From NCBI GenBank assembly GCA_022845895.1, contig AP025573.1, positions 3,568,501 to 3,632,500 of the forward strand: a stretch of 64,000 bases of DNA, read 5' to 3'. The first letter of the stretch is position 1. Every line of letters begins with the position of its first letter. Both the position numbers and the translations under genes were made by a program. The notes under the pieces are model-generated. The model saw only the letters and a program-made list of their open reading frames with translations. It had not been told where the DNA came from and ran no database searches. The stretch comes from Lachnospiraceae bacterium (GTDB taxonomy: Bacteria; Bacillota; Clostridia; Lachnospirales; Lachnospiraceae). Positions 1-7,407 of the stretch are shown here, piece after piece.

Positions 1-1141
1 CATCATAGGTATCGATGATCCTGCCCGCGAGTTCGTCTTCCTTCTTCTTGGAGATGCCAAGGCCGCCCTTTAAGTCCTTAAGGGCTGAGACGGATATGTT
101 CTCACGGATGGACAGGACAGGGAGGATCCCCTGCTTCTTCCTCTCCTCCGGGAGATAGATAAACCCGTGGTTTACAGAATAATTCGTATCTCCAAGCTTC
201 CACTCCTCGCCGCCCAGCTTCACGCTGCCTGAGTATACGGGAAGGTATCCGAAGATGGCCTGCATCAGCTCGCTTCTGCCGGCCCCCACCAATCCTGAAA
301 ATCCCAGTATCTCTCCTTTTTTCAAAGTGAAGCTCACATCCGTGAACCGCTCTCCTGTCAGGCATTTGACTTCCAAAAGCACTTCATCCGATACCTTGTC
401 AGAATAAAATACCTGCTTCTGATCAAGCTCACGTCCGGTCATCTGCCGGATTACCCACGGTATATCTATCTCTTCCAATCTGGAATAAGCGACTTTCTTA
501 CCATTTCTGAATACTGTCAGTACATCACCCAGGGCAAATATCTCTTCCAGCTTATGGGAAATGAATATGATCGCTTTATTTTCTGCTTTAATCTCTTTTA
601 CAATGTCAAATAATATCTCTGTATCACTCGTCGTAAGGCTGGTCGTCGGTTCGTCCAGCATGAGCACTTCATAGTCTTCATGGACCGTGGCTCTCGCAAT
701 CTGCAAAAGCTGCTGTGCAGATACGGATATATCCTTCACAAGTTCATCCGGCTTTACCGGTATGCGGAACTTCTCAAGCAGCGGAACCGCCTTCTTTTCC
801 AATTCTTTCTGGTTTACAATCCCTTTGAGGCCGGATTTCTCATATGGCAGGAACAGATTTTCCGCAACAGACATATAGCCGAACAGATCTATCTCTTGGG
901 GCACGTATGCCACTTTGTCAAACAGCACCTTGTTCTTCAGCGCGTCCTCCCCGTCTATCAGGACCTGCCCTTCTTCCGGCTCATACACGCCTGTCAGACA
1001 CTTGATCAGCGTACTTTTCCCCGCACCATTCTCTCCGATGACGCAATGGATCTCTCCCGTATCAAAGGATACATCTACCGAATCAAGAGCGACTACGCCC
1101 GGAAATAATTTCGTAATATTTTGTGCCTCTAATACTTTCAT
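1..1141 (-). CDS. Sugar ABC importer ATP-binding protein (RbsA-like), C-terminal part outside window
   Basis: Cytoplasmic ATPase of a ribose-class (CUT2) sugar importer, a tandem double ABC protein. Only the first 380 or so residues lie in the window. Domain 1 has Walker A GENGAGKST at residues 36-44, a Walker B followed by LDEPTTSLT, and an H-loop in ISHKLEE. Domain 2 begins with the GLVGAGRSE loop usual for RbsA and MglA. ATG 1141 is preferred to the in-frame ATG at 1147 because AGGAG lies 7 nt before 1141 but only 1 nt before 1147. It follows the binding-protein gene across a terminator-like hairpin, so it is probably co-transcribed at a lower level. The permease should lie beyond position 1. 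The family is clear; the sugar is not known. Confidence 0.9.
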   Translation of the reverse strand, partial: MKVLEAQNITKLFPGVVALDSVDVSFDTGEIHCVIGENGAGKSTLIKCLTGVYEPEEGQVLIDGEDALKNKVLFDKVAYVPQEIDLFGYMSVAENLFLPYEKSGLKGIVNQKELEKKAVPLLEKFRIPVKPDELVKDISVSAQQLLQIARATVHEDYEVLMLDEPTTSLTTSDTEILFDIVKEIKAENKAIIFISHKLEEIFALGDVLTVFRNGKKVAYSRLEEIDIPWVIRQMTGRELDQKQVFYSDKVSDEVLLEVKCLTGERFTDVSFTLKKGEILGFSGLVGAGRSELMQAIFGYLPVYSGSVKLGGEEWKLGDTNYSVNHGFIYLPEERKKQGILPVLSIRENISVSALKDLKGGLGISKKKEDELAGRIIDTYD

Positions 1142-1156
1142 AGACATGCTCCTTTT

Positions 1157-1208
1157 AAAAAAACGAAGGGCGAGTAACTTGAATTAATCCAGTCACAAGC
1201 CCCCCGTT
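1157..1208 (-). terminator. Hairpin with T-run between binding protein and ATPase genes (attenuator-like)
   Basis: On the minus strand the arms at 1199-1208 (AACGGGGGGC) and 1162-1171 (GCCCTTCGTT) pair with one mismatch and one G-T, followed by a run of T (1157-1163). It sits inside an apparent operon, between the lipoprotein gene and the ATPase gene. A partial terminator there would let the binding protein be made in excess over the rest of the importer, a common arrangement. Termination efficiency is inferred. Confidence 0.6.
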
Positions 1209-1225
1209 TCTAGTCATTCTGATTG

Positions 1226-2212
1226 TTATTCACTTACAGTTTTAATCCATTCATCGATATTGGTCTCATCAATGTATGCGATACCTGTGTCAACTTTCTG
1301 TGGAATTTCGATTCCGATCGACTGCTGCCACATCATCAGAACTGCCATAGAGCCCTGCATCTGAGGTATTGTGGAAGATGTCGCGGAGATCGTTCCGCTC
1401 TTGACATAATCAAGGATTTCAATCAGGTTATCCATTGCAACGAATGTAACTTCACCTGCTTTTCCCGCCTCCTCGATAGCTGCCGCCACGCCTGAGCCGC
1501 AGGCGTCACAGTTCAGATAGCCTTTCAGGTCCGGGTTGGCCGCGAGAACTGCTGCTGCCTGGGACTGGGCTTCTTCTACATTGTCGTTGTCAATACCGCC
1601 GTCAATCACTTCAATATTCGGATATTTTTTCAGCGCGTCCAGATGAGCCTGGTATCTTTCTGCATGGTTCGGTGCAGATGGGAATCCCTGCATCACTGCA
1701 ACCTTGCCTTCTTCTCCGATGAGTTCTGCAAGTTTATCTGCGGCAATCGTTGCCTGCTCTTTAAAATCATTGCCGACACTTGTAAGGCCGCTGCCTTCCG
1801 GTGACGGTGCGTCGAAGAGAACGACCGGGATGCCCTGGGACTGAATCTCTTCTATGACAGCCTTGCTGCCTTCATAGTCTACAGGGTCGACGGCGATACC
1901 GTCCGGCTTCGTCGCTGCTGCCTGCTCCATGACGGAGTTCTGCTCTGCCACGTCTGACTTGGACGGTGCACGGTAGTCAATCTTAACTTCCACGCCGAGC
2001 TGGTCGGACAACGCATCCGCCTGAAGCTGTGCACCCTTGTTGACTTCGTCGAACCAGGCATGGACACATTTCGGTACGACGACGAATGTCAGGTCCTCGC
2101 CCTTCTTTGCCTCTCCCCCTGATTCTTTCTTCGTCTCTCCGGAGTTGCATCCTACCAGCAGTGCAGTAACCATGACTGCTGCCAGCAGAACCGATAAAAC
2201 TTTCTTTTTCAT
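1226..2212 (-). CDS. Sugar ABC importer substrate-binding lipoprotein (RbsB/periplasmic-binding type)
   Basis: Extracytoplasmic sugar receptor, 328 residues, anchored as a lipoprotein. The signal peptide has a KKK N-terminus, a hydrophobic core and lipobox LVGC with Cys22. The mature part has the Peripla_BP_4/RbsB pattern, including a PDGIAVDPVD stretch in the first lobe and a final MDNL...YVKSG segment. ATG 2212 is preferred to 2218 because AGGAGG is 8 nt upstream of it and only 2 nt from the longer start. It has its own promoter (2260-2288) downstream of the regulatory trio. The ligand is not deducible; a pentose, hexose or polyol is possible. Confidence 0.92.
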   Translation of the reverse strand: MKKKVLSVLLAAVMVTALLVGCNSGETKKESGGEAKKGEDLTFVVVPKCVHAWFDEVNKGAQLQADALSDQLGVEVKIDYRAPSKSDVAEQNSVMEQAAATKPDGIAVDPVDYEGSKAVIEEIQSQGIPVVLFDAPSPEGSGLTSVGNDFKEQATIAADKLAELIGEEGKVAVMQGFPSAPNHAERYQAHLDALKKYPNIEVIDGGIDNDNVEEAQSQAAAVLAANPDLKGYLNCDACGSGVAAAIEEAGKAGEVTFVAMDNLIEILDYVKSGTISATSSTIPQMQGSMAVLMMWQQSIGIEIPQKVDTGIAYIDETNIDEWIKTVSE

Positions 2213-2246
2213 GTACATTTCCTCCTTTATGTTAGTTCTTTCCCTC

Positions 2247-2288
2247 TTGGAATGGTTTTATTATACATGGGGGGAATACAGATTCCAA
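2247..2288 (-). promoter_or_regulatory. SigA-type promoter overlapped by an inverted repeat, driving the importer operon
   Basis: Reading the minus strand, TTGGAA (2283-2288), a 17-nt spacer and TATAAT (2260-2265) form a good SigA promoter about 50 nt before the binding-protein start. ATTCCAA (2282-2288) and TTGGAAT (2247-2253) form a 7-bp inverted repeat that brackets the promoter, one arm on the -35. This could be an operator; no protein is assigned. Confidence 0.6.
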
Positions 2289-2321
2289 TGTGACAGGATT
2301 TAGATTAAGTGTGAACATTTT

Positions 2322-2352
2322 AAGGCCTTGACCAGCATATCTAATCAAGGCT
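2322..2352 (-). terminator. Weak hairpin at the stop codon of the pseudo-ABC gene
   Basis: On the minus strand GCCTTGA and TCAAGGC arms pair around the stop codon of the upstream gene, followed by a short TTAAAAT rather than a strong T-run. It may end part of the regulatory-trio transcript before the importer promoter. The second trio in this window has a much stronger terminator in the matching place. Confidence 0.35.
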
Positions 2353-3759
2353 TATAATCTTGTCCGAGATATCTTCTACATACTCTTCTCTGGACTTCAG
2401 TATGATTACCGCAGTTCCCCTGTTCGCAAACTTCTTGATGTATGATTTTACGATGGACACACCGAATACGTCGCACTGTGCAAATGGCTCGAAGAGGACG
2501 AGCACCTTGGGATTATATATATACCAGCGCTCAAGCGTTATGCTGATAAGATCGTTGATTTCCAGGTCCCCGGCTTCCATGTCCGGCATCATGGCATCGC
2601 TGTCCATATTCTGTTTCAGCATCTTCGAGATTCTTCCAGATGATGCGATATACTCTGCCGATGATATCTTTCCAAGCGACGGGAGCAGCAGGTTCTGTCC
2701 CGCCGACATATGGGTGAACACTTCTTCTTTGCTCCCCATATGCATGACAGACACGACTTTGCCCCGGACGAATCCGCTGAAATCGCCGGACGCATATTCA
2801 CGCGAATCGATGACGCAGTACATGTCCCTTCCCGGCTGCCTTCCTGACAGCATGAGGAAGAGCCTCTCCTTTTCTCTGCCGTCCAGTACAAGAAACGTGA
2901 CGACCTCTCCCCTTGAGAAGTTGAAGTCTCCTTTCCTTCCGTCTTTCAGCCTTAACCCTCTCACCCGGTACACCGTCTTTTTCTCCTCGCTCTGTTCCAG
3001 CGTATAGCTGTCCATATTCTGCTTCTTGGATTTAATCGTGCTGCCGAGCAGAAACTTTTCCAGATGTCTGCCATCCTGTATATAATCCGTCCGGCACTTT
3101 TTCACGATCCGTCCTTTTTTCATGATAATATATTTATCAGACAGCATGGACAAGACCATATCCGAATGGCTGTTAACGATGACTGCCATTCTTTCCCTGG
3201 CCAGCTTCTTCATGATACAGGCAAATTCCCCGATCGATTCCGGACGCATCCCCTCGAACTCGTCCTCCACTATGACAATCCTGGCCCCATGCCTTCTGGC
3301 TTTTACCATATCTGCAATTCTTTTTTCCAGCTCTGTAAGCTCTTTCAACTTTCGGGAGACATCGAATGGAATGCCGAGCTCTTTAAAATATGCATCCGTC
3401 TCTTCTTCCAGGCGCCTCCTGTTCCAGAGCATCTGGAACCAGCCGGACCCGACAAGCCCTATATATTCTGCTACCGTCCAGTCATCAATCTTATAATTCG
3501 ATGCCGCGATACGGTATACGTTCCGGGCCAGCTCCTCCTGGTCTGACATCCTGGCCCCGTCCACATATATGTTAAGCCCCCGTATGTCTGCCTCCGCCTC
3601 ACCGCACAGCAGACGTACGAGCAGGTCCTTGCCCGAATAGGTCAGTCCGAGGAAGCCGACGCTCTCTCCTTCCAGTATACACATGGAGATATTTTCCAGC
3701 TTTCTGCCGGCCGCATATGTATAATCCAGACTGCTAATCCGCAGTATTTCTTTCTTCAT
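2341..3759 (-). CDS. Degenerate RbsA-like double-ABC protein (pseudo-ATPase) of a two-component module
   Basis: 472 residues with the two-lobed length and order of RbsA, but with decayed nucleotide-binding motifs. Lobe 1: the Walker A position reads GLTYSGKD (38-45), keeping GK but losing the Ser/Thr; the LSGGQ signature is replaced by LTELEKRIAD; a Walker B-like IVIVEDE (161-167) and His198 of the H-loop remain. Lobe 2: Walker A is LDGREKERL without the lysine pattern, Walker B is VLVLFEPF without DE, and the H-loop His is Lys455. ATG 3759 (MKKEILRI) aligns with RbsA starts; a longer start at 3783 lacks a ribosome binding site. It overlaps the kinase gene by 26 bp, so translation is probably coupled. 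An ATP-driven transport role looks unlikely; a structural or signalling role is inferred. Confidence 0.8.
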   Translation of the reverse strand: MKKEILRISSLDYTYAAGRKLENISMCILEGESVGFLGLTYSGKDLLVRLLCGEAEADIRGLNIYVDGARMSDQEELARNVYRIAASNYKIDDWTVAEYIGLVGSGWFQMLWNRRRLEEETDAYFKELGIPFDVSRKLKELTELEKRIADMVKARRHGARIVIVEDEFEGMRPESIGEFACIMKKLARERMAVIVNSHSDMVLSMLSDKYIIMKKGRIVKKCRTDYIQDGRHLEKFLLGSTIKSKKQNMDSYTLEQSEEKKTVYRVRGLRLKDGRKGDFNFSRGEVVTFLVLDGREKERLFLMLSGRQPGRDMYCVIDSREYASGDFSGFVRGKVVSVMHMGSKEEVFTHMSAGQNLLLPSLGKISSAEYIASSGRISKMLKQNMDSDAMMPDMEAGDLEINDLISITLERWYIYNPKVLVLFEPFAQCDVFGVSIVKSYIKKFANRGTAVIILKSREEYVEDISDKIISLD

Positions 3760-4783
3760 CTTCCAATCCACCGCCCCTTTCATATCCGGCCGGTACCGTA
3801 ATCTCTACATCCGTCCCCTGGCCGACGGTACTGTATACATTGACCCCATATTCTTCTCCAAAAAGCAGCTGTATCCTCTTGTGGATATTCGGCAGCGCGA
3901 TTCCTGTGTTCCGCTGCCTGCTGCCGCCGTCATCCAGCTGCATATCCTGGGACTGGATTCTGGCGCCCAGCTCTTTCAGCTCTCTGCCGTCTATCCCCTT
4001 CCCATTGTCGGAGATGGTGATGATCAGGTTGCTTTCTGTGACGATGACTTCGATGATTACCTTGCCCCCTTCCAGCTTCTCTTCGAGTCCATGGAAAATA
4101 GCATTTTCTACAACGGGCTGTATGATCAGCCTCGGAATCAGGAAGTCATAGGCAGCCTCATCTTCCTCGTCTATAATGATTTCCATGGAAAAGCGGTTGT
4201 TAAAACGGTACCGCTGTATGAGCATGTAGTTGTTGATATTGGCAAGCTCATCGCGCAGCGTTACAAGATTTCCTTTCCCGCTTATGCTGTATCTGAAAAA
4301 CGCGGCGAGCGCTTCCACCATCTTTGCGATTTCAACATTATCGTCCATCAGGGCCTGACCCCGTATGGATTCCAGCGTATTGTACAGAAAATGAGGGTTA
4401 ATCTGGCTCTGGAGGGCTGTAAGCTCTGTCTGCTTGTCGAAAATCTTCGCGGAGCTCTTTCTCGTACGCCGTTTGGCCAGCCTGTCGGTAATCCGCTCAA
4501 TCTGTTCCATATAGGGGACGCGTCCTGCCACCTGCTTTAGCTCCCTTTCGATGTCATCTTCTTCCAAACGGTCTCTATCTGCAAAATAGTCGAGCGTCTC
4601 GTCGAAGCTTTTAAATGGTATCAAAACAGCGGCTGCGAGGTATATCATCGCTCCTGCCTGGAAAAGCATGGCGCCCCAAATCGCGGCCCTTGAATATCCG
4701 TATCTTTCGATACACATAAACAGCAGGAGAAGGAAGATGATTTCACATATAATCAGAGTTCTTAATCTTTTGACCAGTTTCAT
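3734..4783 (-). CDS. YesM-like histidine kinase without an extracytoplasmic sensor domain
   Basis: 349-residue membrane histidine kinase of the LytS/YesM class (His_kinase plus HATPase_c). Two predicted membrane helices, about 9-25 and 33-56, are joined by only about 7 residues, so there is no outside sensing domain. Typical YesM proteins are near 580 residues with a large Cache-like loop. No HAMP is obvious. The H-box is QINPHFLYNTLES with His131; the N-box has ENAIFHGLE, and the G-box DNGKG. AGGAGG lies just upstream of ATG 4783. It sits 9 nt after the response regulator gene and overlaps the pseudo-ABC gene. The signal is probably received inside the membrane or from a partner protein. Confidence 0.93.
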   Translation of the reverse strand: MKLVKRLRTLIICEIIFLLLLFMCIERYGYSRAAIWGAMLFQAGAMIYLAAAVLIPFKSFDETLDYFADRDRLEEDDIERELKQVAGRVPYMEQIERITDRLAKRRTRKSSAKIFDKQTELTALQSQINPHFLYNTLESIRGQALMDDNVEIAKMVEALAAFFRYSISGKGNLVTLRDELANINNYMLIQRYRFNNRFSMEIIIDEEDEAAYDFLIPRLIIQPVVENAIFHGLEEKLEGGKVIIEVIVTESNLIITISDNGKGIDGRELKELGARIQSQDMQLDDGGSRQRNTGIALPNIHKRIQLLFGEEYGVNVYSTVGQGTDVEITVPAGYERGGGLEDEERNTAD

Positions 4784-4792
4784 ATTCTCCTC

Positions 4793-6397
4793 CTAAGAGT
4801 GCAGCTTGCGGTACAGCGCGGGCTTTACCCCGACTACTTTGGCAAATGTCTGGCTGAAATACCTGGAGTCCTTATATCCGACGCTTTCACCGATGGCAGC
4901 TATCGTCTCGTTTGTGCCGCAGAGCATTTCCTTCGCCTTTTCCATACGCACGTTCATAAGGTAGGCGCTGAAGTTCATGCCGGCTTCTTTTTTGAACAGC
5001 ACGCTGAAATAGACAGGGTTCAGGCCTATGACTTCGGCGATGTCTTCCAGAACGATCTTCTCATTATAGTGTTCGTCAATATACTGCTTTGCCTGGCGTA
5101 CCGGTTTGACGGATTCGTCCTCTGCGGCCTCCCGGTTCATATCCAGATAGCTTCCAAGCTCTGCCTTCAGCAGGTTCTTAAGCTGTGTGACGGAGTAGCA
5201 GTGCTGGCAGCTGCCGGCAAGTCTTTTCCGAAGCTGGCGGGATTCTTCCTGATGGAGATCTATGTATCCGAAAAAGAGCTCGATTAGCTCCTCCGCAACC
5301 GTATAGCACTTTGAGAAGTCGATATCCTCCCGCAGCATAAAGCTGCTGTATATCTGGTTCAGGCACTGTTCCATCTTATCTCTGGAATATACTTCCAGGC
5401 TCGCCAGGAACGCTTCCCTGTATTGTTCCACCGGATTATCCGCGGCGTCATTTCCCCCGCCTGACAGTGTATCGGCGTAGATGAGCCGCCCGGTTCCCAT
5501 CTTGATACGGTTACCGACCGCCCGGCTGGATTCTTTGATAGAAAAACGGATCCCCGCGAAGTCTGTCTTTTCTGTCCCGACTCCAATCGTCACCTCATAC
5601 TGTTCAAATCCCATCAGATAATCTTTTATCTCCGACAGGATGTCGTTGATGCTGTTCTTGATAAGCTTGGCTCTGCTGTAATCATAGTTGAAGAGGCAGT
5701 AGATATGCAGATTCTCCTTTTCACATATGAGCACCTCTTCCGATACCTCCTTCAGAATCCCCTCCACGATGGCGACGACCCGCTCTACCGTCAGCCTGTC
5801 CTGCTTTCGGTCGCTCTTGCTGTAATCGACATAGTCAAGCTTGATATCGATTCCCCGGTAGACTTCCCCCTCAAGCGCTACTCTGGCATCCTCCATTTCG
5901 GCCTCATCATCCTGCTCGATTATATTTTTCAAAAAGTCACGCTTGATAATCTGCCTGCTCTCCGTAACCTTCTCCTGAAGCTCCTGCCGCTCCTTCTGCT
6001 GCCGCTCTTTTTGCAGGAATTCCCTGTGTATCTTCCCAAGCACTTTGTCCAGCTCGTCCTCACTGATCGGCTTCAGCAGATAATCATCCACCCCATACTG
6101 GAGCGCACGGTGGGCATACTCGAACTCCTTATAGCCGCTTATCACGACGAACTTGATGTCCCGGCTTATCTCACGCGTCATGCAGATCAAGTCCAGACCG
6201 TTTATCTTCGGCATCCGGATATCCGTAATCACGATGTCCGGCCGTTTCTCCCTGATAATCTGAAACGCAGCCTCCCCATTATCCACGGCATCCACAAACT
6301 CCATATTATACTCGTCCCACTTGATCAGCTTCTTGATCAACATCCCAATCCTAAATTCATCGTCCACAATCAGTACACGCCATTTTCTATTCTGCAT
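4793..6397 (-). CDS. YesN-like response regulator (receiver plus AraC-type DNA-binding domain)
   Basis: 534-residue transcription regulator. The N-terminal receiver has the acidic pair after VLIV and phosphoacceptor Asp59 in TDIRMPK, with the conserved Lys in LLKPIS. A long middle region with a coiled-coil-like charged segment follows, then a C-terminal AraC double helix-turn-helix (QYIDEHYNEKIVLEDIAEV onward, ending in KPALYRKL). ATG 6397 is chosen because GAAAGG lies 8 nt upstream; a GTG at 6406 is the only longer start. Partner of the kinase downstream. Its likely target is the adjacent importer promoter. Confidence 0.94.
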   Translation of the reverse strand: MQNRKWRVLIVDDEFRIGMLIKKLIKWDEYNMEFVDAVDNGEAAFQIIREKRPDIVITDIRMPKINGLDLICMTREISRDIKFVVISGYKEFEYAHRALQYGVDDYLLKPISEDELDKVLGKIHREFLQKERQQKERQELQEKVTESRQIIKRDFLKNIIEQDDEAEMEDARVALEGEVYRGIDIKLDYVDYSKSDRKQDRLTVERVVAIVEGILKEVSEEVLICEKENLHIYCLFNYDYSRAKLIKNSINDILSEIKDYLMGFEQYEVTIGVGTEKTDFAGIRFSIKESSRAVGNRIKMGTGRLIYADTLSGGGNDAADNPVEQYREAFLASLEVYSRDKMEQCLNQIYSSFMLREDIDFSKCYTVAEELIELFFGYIDLHQEESRQLRKRLAGSCQHCYSVTQLKNLLKAELGSYLDMNREAAEDESVKPVRQAKQYIDEHYNEKIVLEDIAEVIGLNPVYFSVLFKKEAGMNFSAYLMNVRMEKAKEMLCGTNETIAAIGESVGYKDSRYFSQTFAKVVGVKPALYRKLHS

Positions 6398-6452
6398 CTC
6401 AAACACCTTTCATCTAATACCCTCTGGCACCAACATTAATTTATTATGTTAT

Positions 6453-6481
6453 ATTATAATGGTTTAAAAATCAATAAGCAA
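6453..6481 (-). promoter_or_regulatory. SigA-type promoter of the first regulatory trio
   Basis: Minus strand TTGCTT (6476-6481), 17-nt spacer, TATAAT (6453-6458), about 55 nt before the response regulator start. Good match and spacing. Confidence 0.6.
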
Positions 6482-6492
6482 CACGGGAATCA

Positions 6493-6576
6493 CTGGGGGA
6501 CACCCCAAATCGAAATGGGGACACCCTGAATCGAATTAGGGACGGAGGAAATCTAATTTTCCTCCGTCCCTAATTT
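6493..6576. repeat. Repeat element R1: two 21-bp direct repeats plus an 18-bp perfect palindrome
   Basis: Two imperfect direct units beginning GGGGACACCC are followed by AATTAGGGACGGAGGAAA (6534-6551), a 6-nt loop and its perfect complement (6558-6575). The same arrangement recurs at 20366-20445 in the same orientation. Both copies lie just downstream of the 3' end of a minus-strand operon. There is no T-run, so this is not a classical terminator. It resembles REP/BIME-like intergenic repeats; such repeats are linked to RAYT transposases in other bacteria, but none is present here. Confidence 0.75.
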
Positions 6577-6599
6577 GGGAACGTCCATAATTTGTGGAC

Positions 6600-7346
6600 T
6601 TAACCTAACCCCCATTCTCTCATCTCTTCTTCCGGAGGACGCTCATACAGTCCCCTCCTGCTGAAGCGCCAGCCTGCCTGTTCCTGCACCTCCAGCAGGT
6701 ACTCCGTATGTTTCAGGCTTGCGACCATGGAGTCTATGACCGGTACATGGAATTCTTTCTGAAGCTCTTCATAGAAGCCGAACTGCATGCTGCAGCCAAG
6801 GATGATGACTTCTGCACGGTCTGTTTCAATTGCCGAGCGTATCTCCCGTTTCATCCGTGTGACTGTCTCTTCTTCATCCTGATGGAACTCCAGTACTCCC
6901 ATGCCAAGGCTCCGGAAGGATGCAAGCTTACTTTCCAGCCCGTAGCGGTGCACGTTCTCCTTCATCTGTGGGATCCATTTATCCCTTCCTACAATGACAG
7001 AAAACTGGTTCCCCAGCATAGCGGCCAGATGCATGCTGGCTTCGCCTGGCGCTGTAACAATTATCTTTTGGCTGATCTCCCGTGACGGGTATAAAAAGGG
7101 ATCGTCGAAGCAGCTGATGATAACTGCATCGAACCCGTCCTTTTCTGCCCGTTGCACTTCTTCTAAGATGCCCCTTCCGGCAATGGCCTGATAATACTGG
7201 TATTCTAAATGCTTCGGACCTGTTTTGAGACTTCGCACTTCAAGCTCCGTATTCTCGTCCCGATATCTGTCCAGATAAGACTGAATCATCGGATTTAAGT
7301 CGTTGTATGCAACTGCTTTTAAAAATAAAATCCGCCTTTTCCCCAT
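6600..7346 (-). CDS. Asp/Glu/hydantoin racemase superfamily protein
   Basis: 248 residues, cytoplasmic. It carries the two cysteine loops of this superfamily: IISCFDDP near residue 78 and ILGCSMQFG near residue 185, followed by PVIDSM. Length and motifs fit hydantoin racemase (HyuE) or related maleate isomerase and malonate decarboxylase-like members, in which the two Cys act as acid-base pair. Strong GAGGAGG site before ATG 7346. It is the last gene of the peptide-transport operon, beside a nitrilase-type amidase and M29-like proteins, so it may epimerise an amino acid or a ring-opened amide. The substrate is not known. Confidence 0.82.
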   Translation of the reverse strand: MGKRRILFLKAVAYNDLNPMIQSYLDRYRDENTELEVRSLKTGPKHLEYQYYQAIAGRGILEEVQRAEKDGFDAVIISCFDDPFLYPSREISQKIIVTAPGEASMHLAAMLGNQFSVIVGRDKWIPQMKENVHRYGLESKLASFRSLGMGVLEFHQDEEETVTRMKREIRSAIETDRAEVIILGCSMQFGFYEELQKEFHVPVIDSMVASLKHTEYLLEVQEQAGWRFSRRGLYERPPEEEMREWGLG

Positions 7347-7369
7347 ATGTCCTCCTCATCTGTGCTACT

Positions 7370-7407
7370 CATCTTAGCAGCTTCACATCTTAGCAGCTTC
7401 GCATCCT
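7370..7407. repeat. Short 16-bp tandem repeat after the M29-like gene
   Basis: CATCTTAGCAGCTTC(A/G) occurs twice in tandem (7370-7385 and 7386-7401) followed by a partial third unit. The partial unit runs into the stop codon of the gene ending at 7406. It fills most of the 59-bp gap before the racemase gene. Confidence 0.7.

Noticed and set aside
6534-6575. Intrinsic terminator
   Set aside because: A perfect 18-bp stem but no T-run on either strand; the match to R2 shows it is part of a repeat family. It may still slow transcription.
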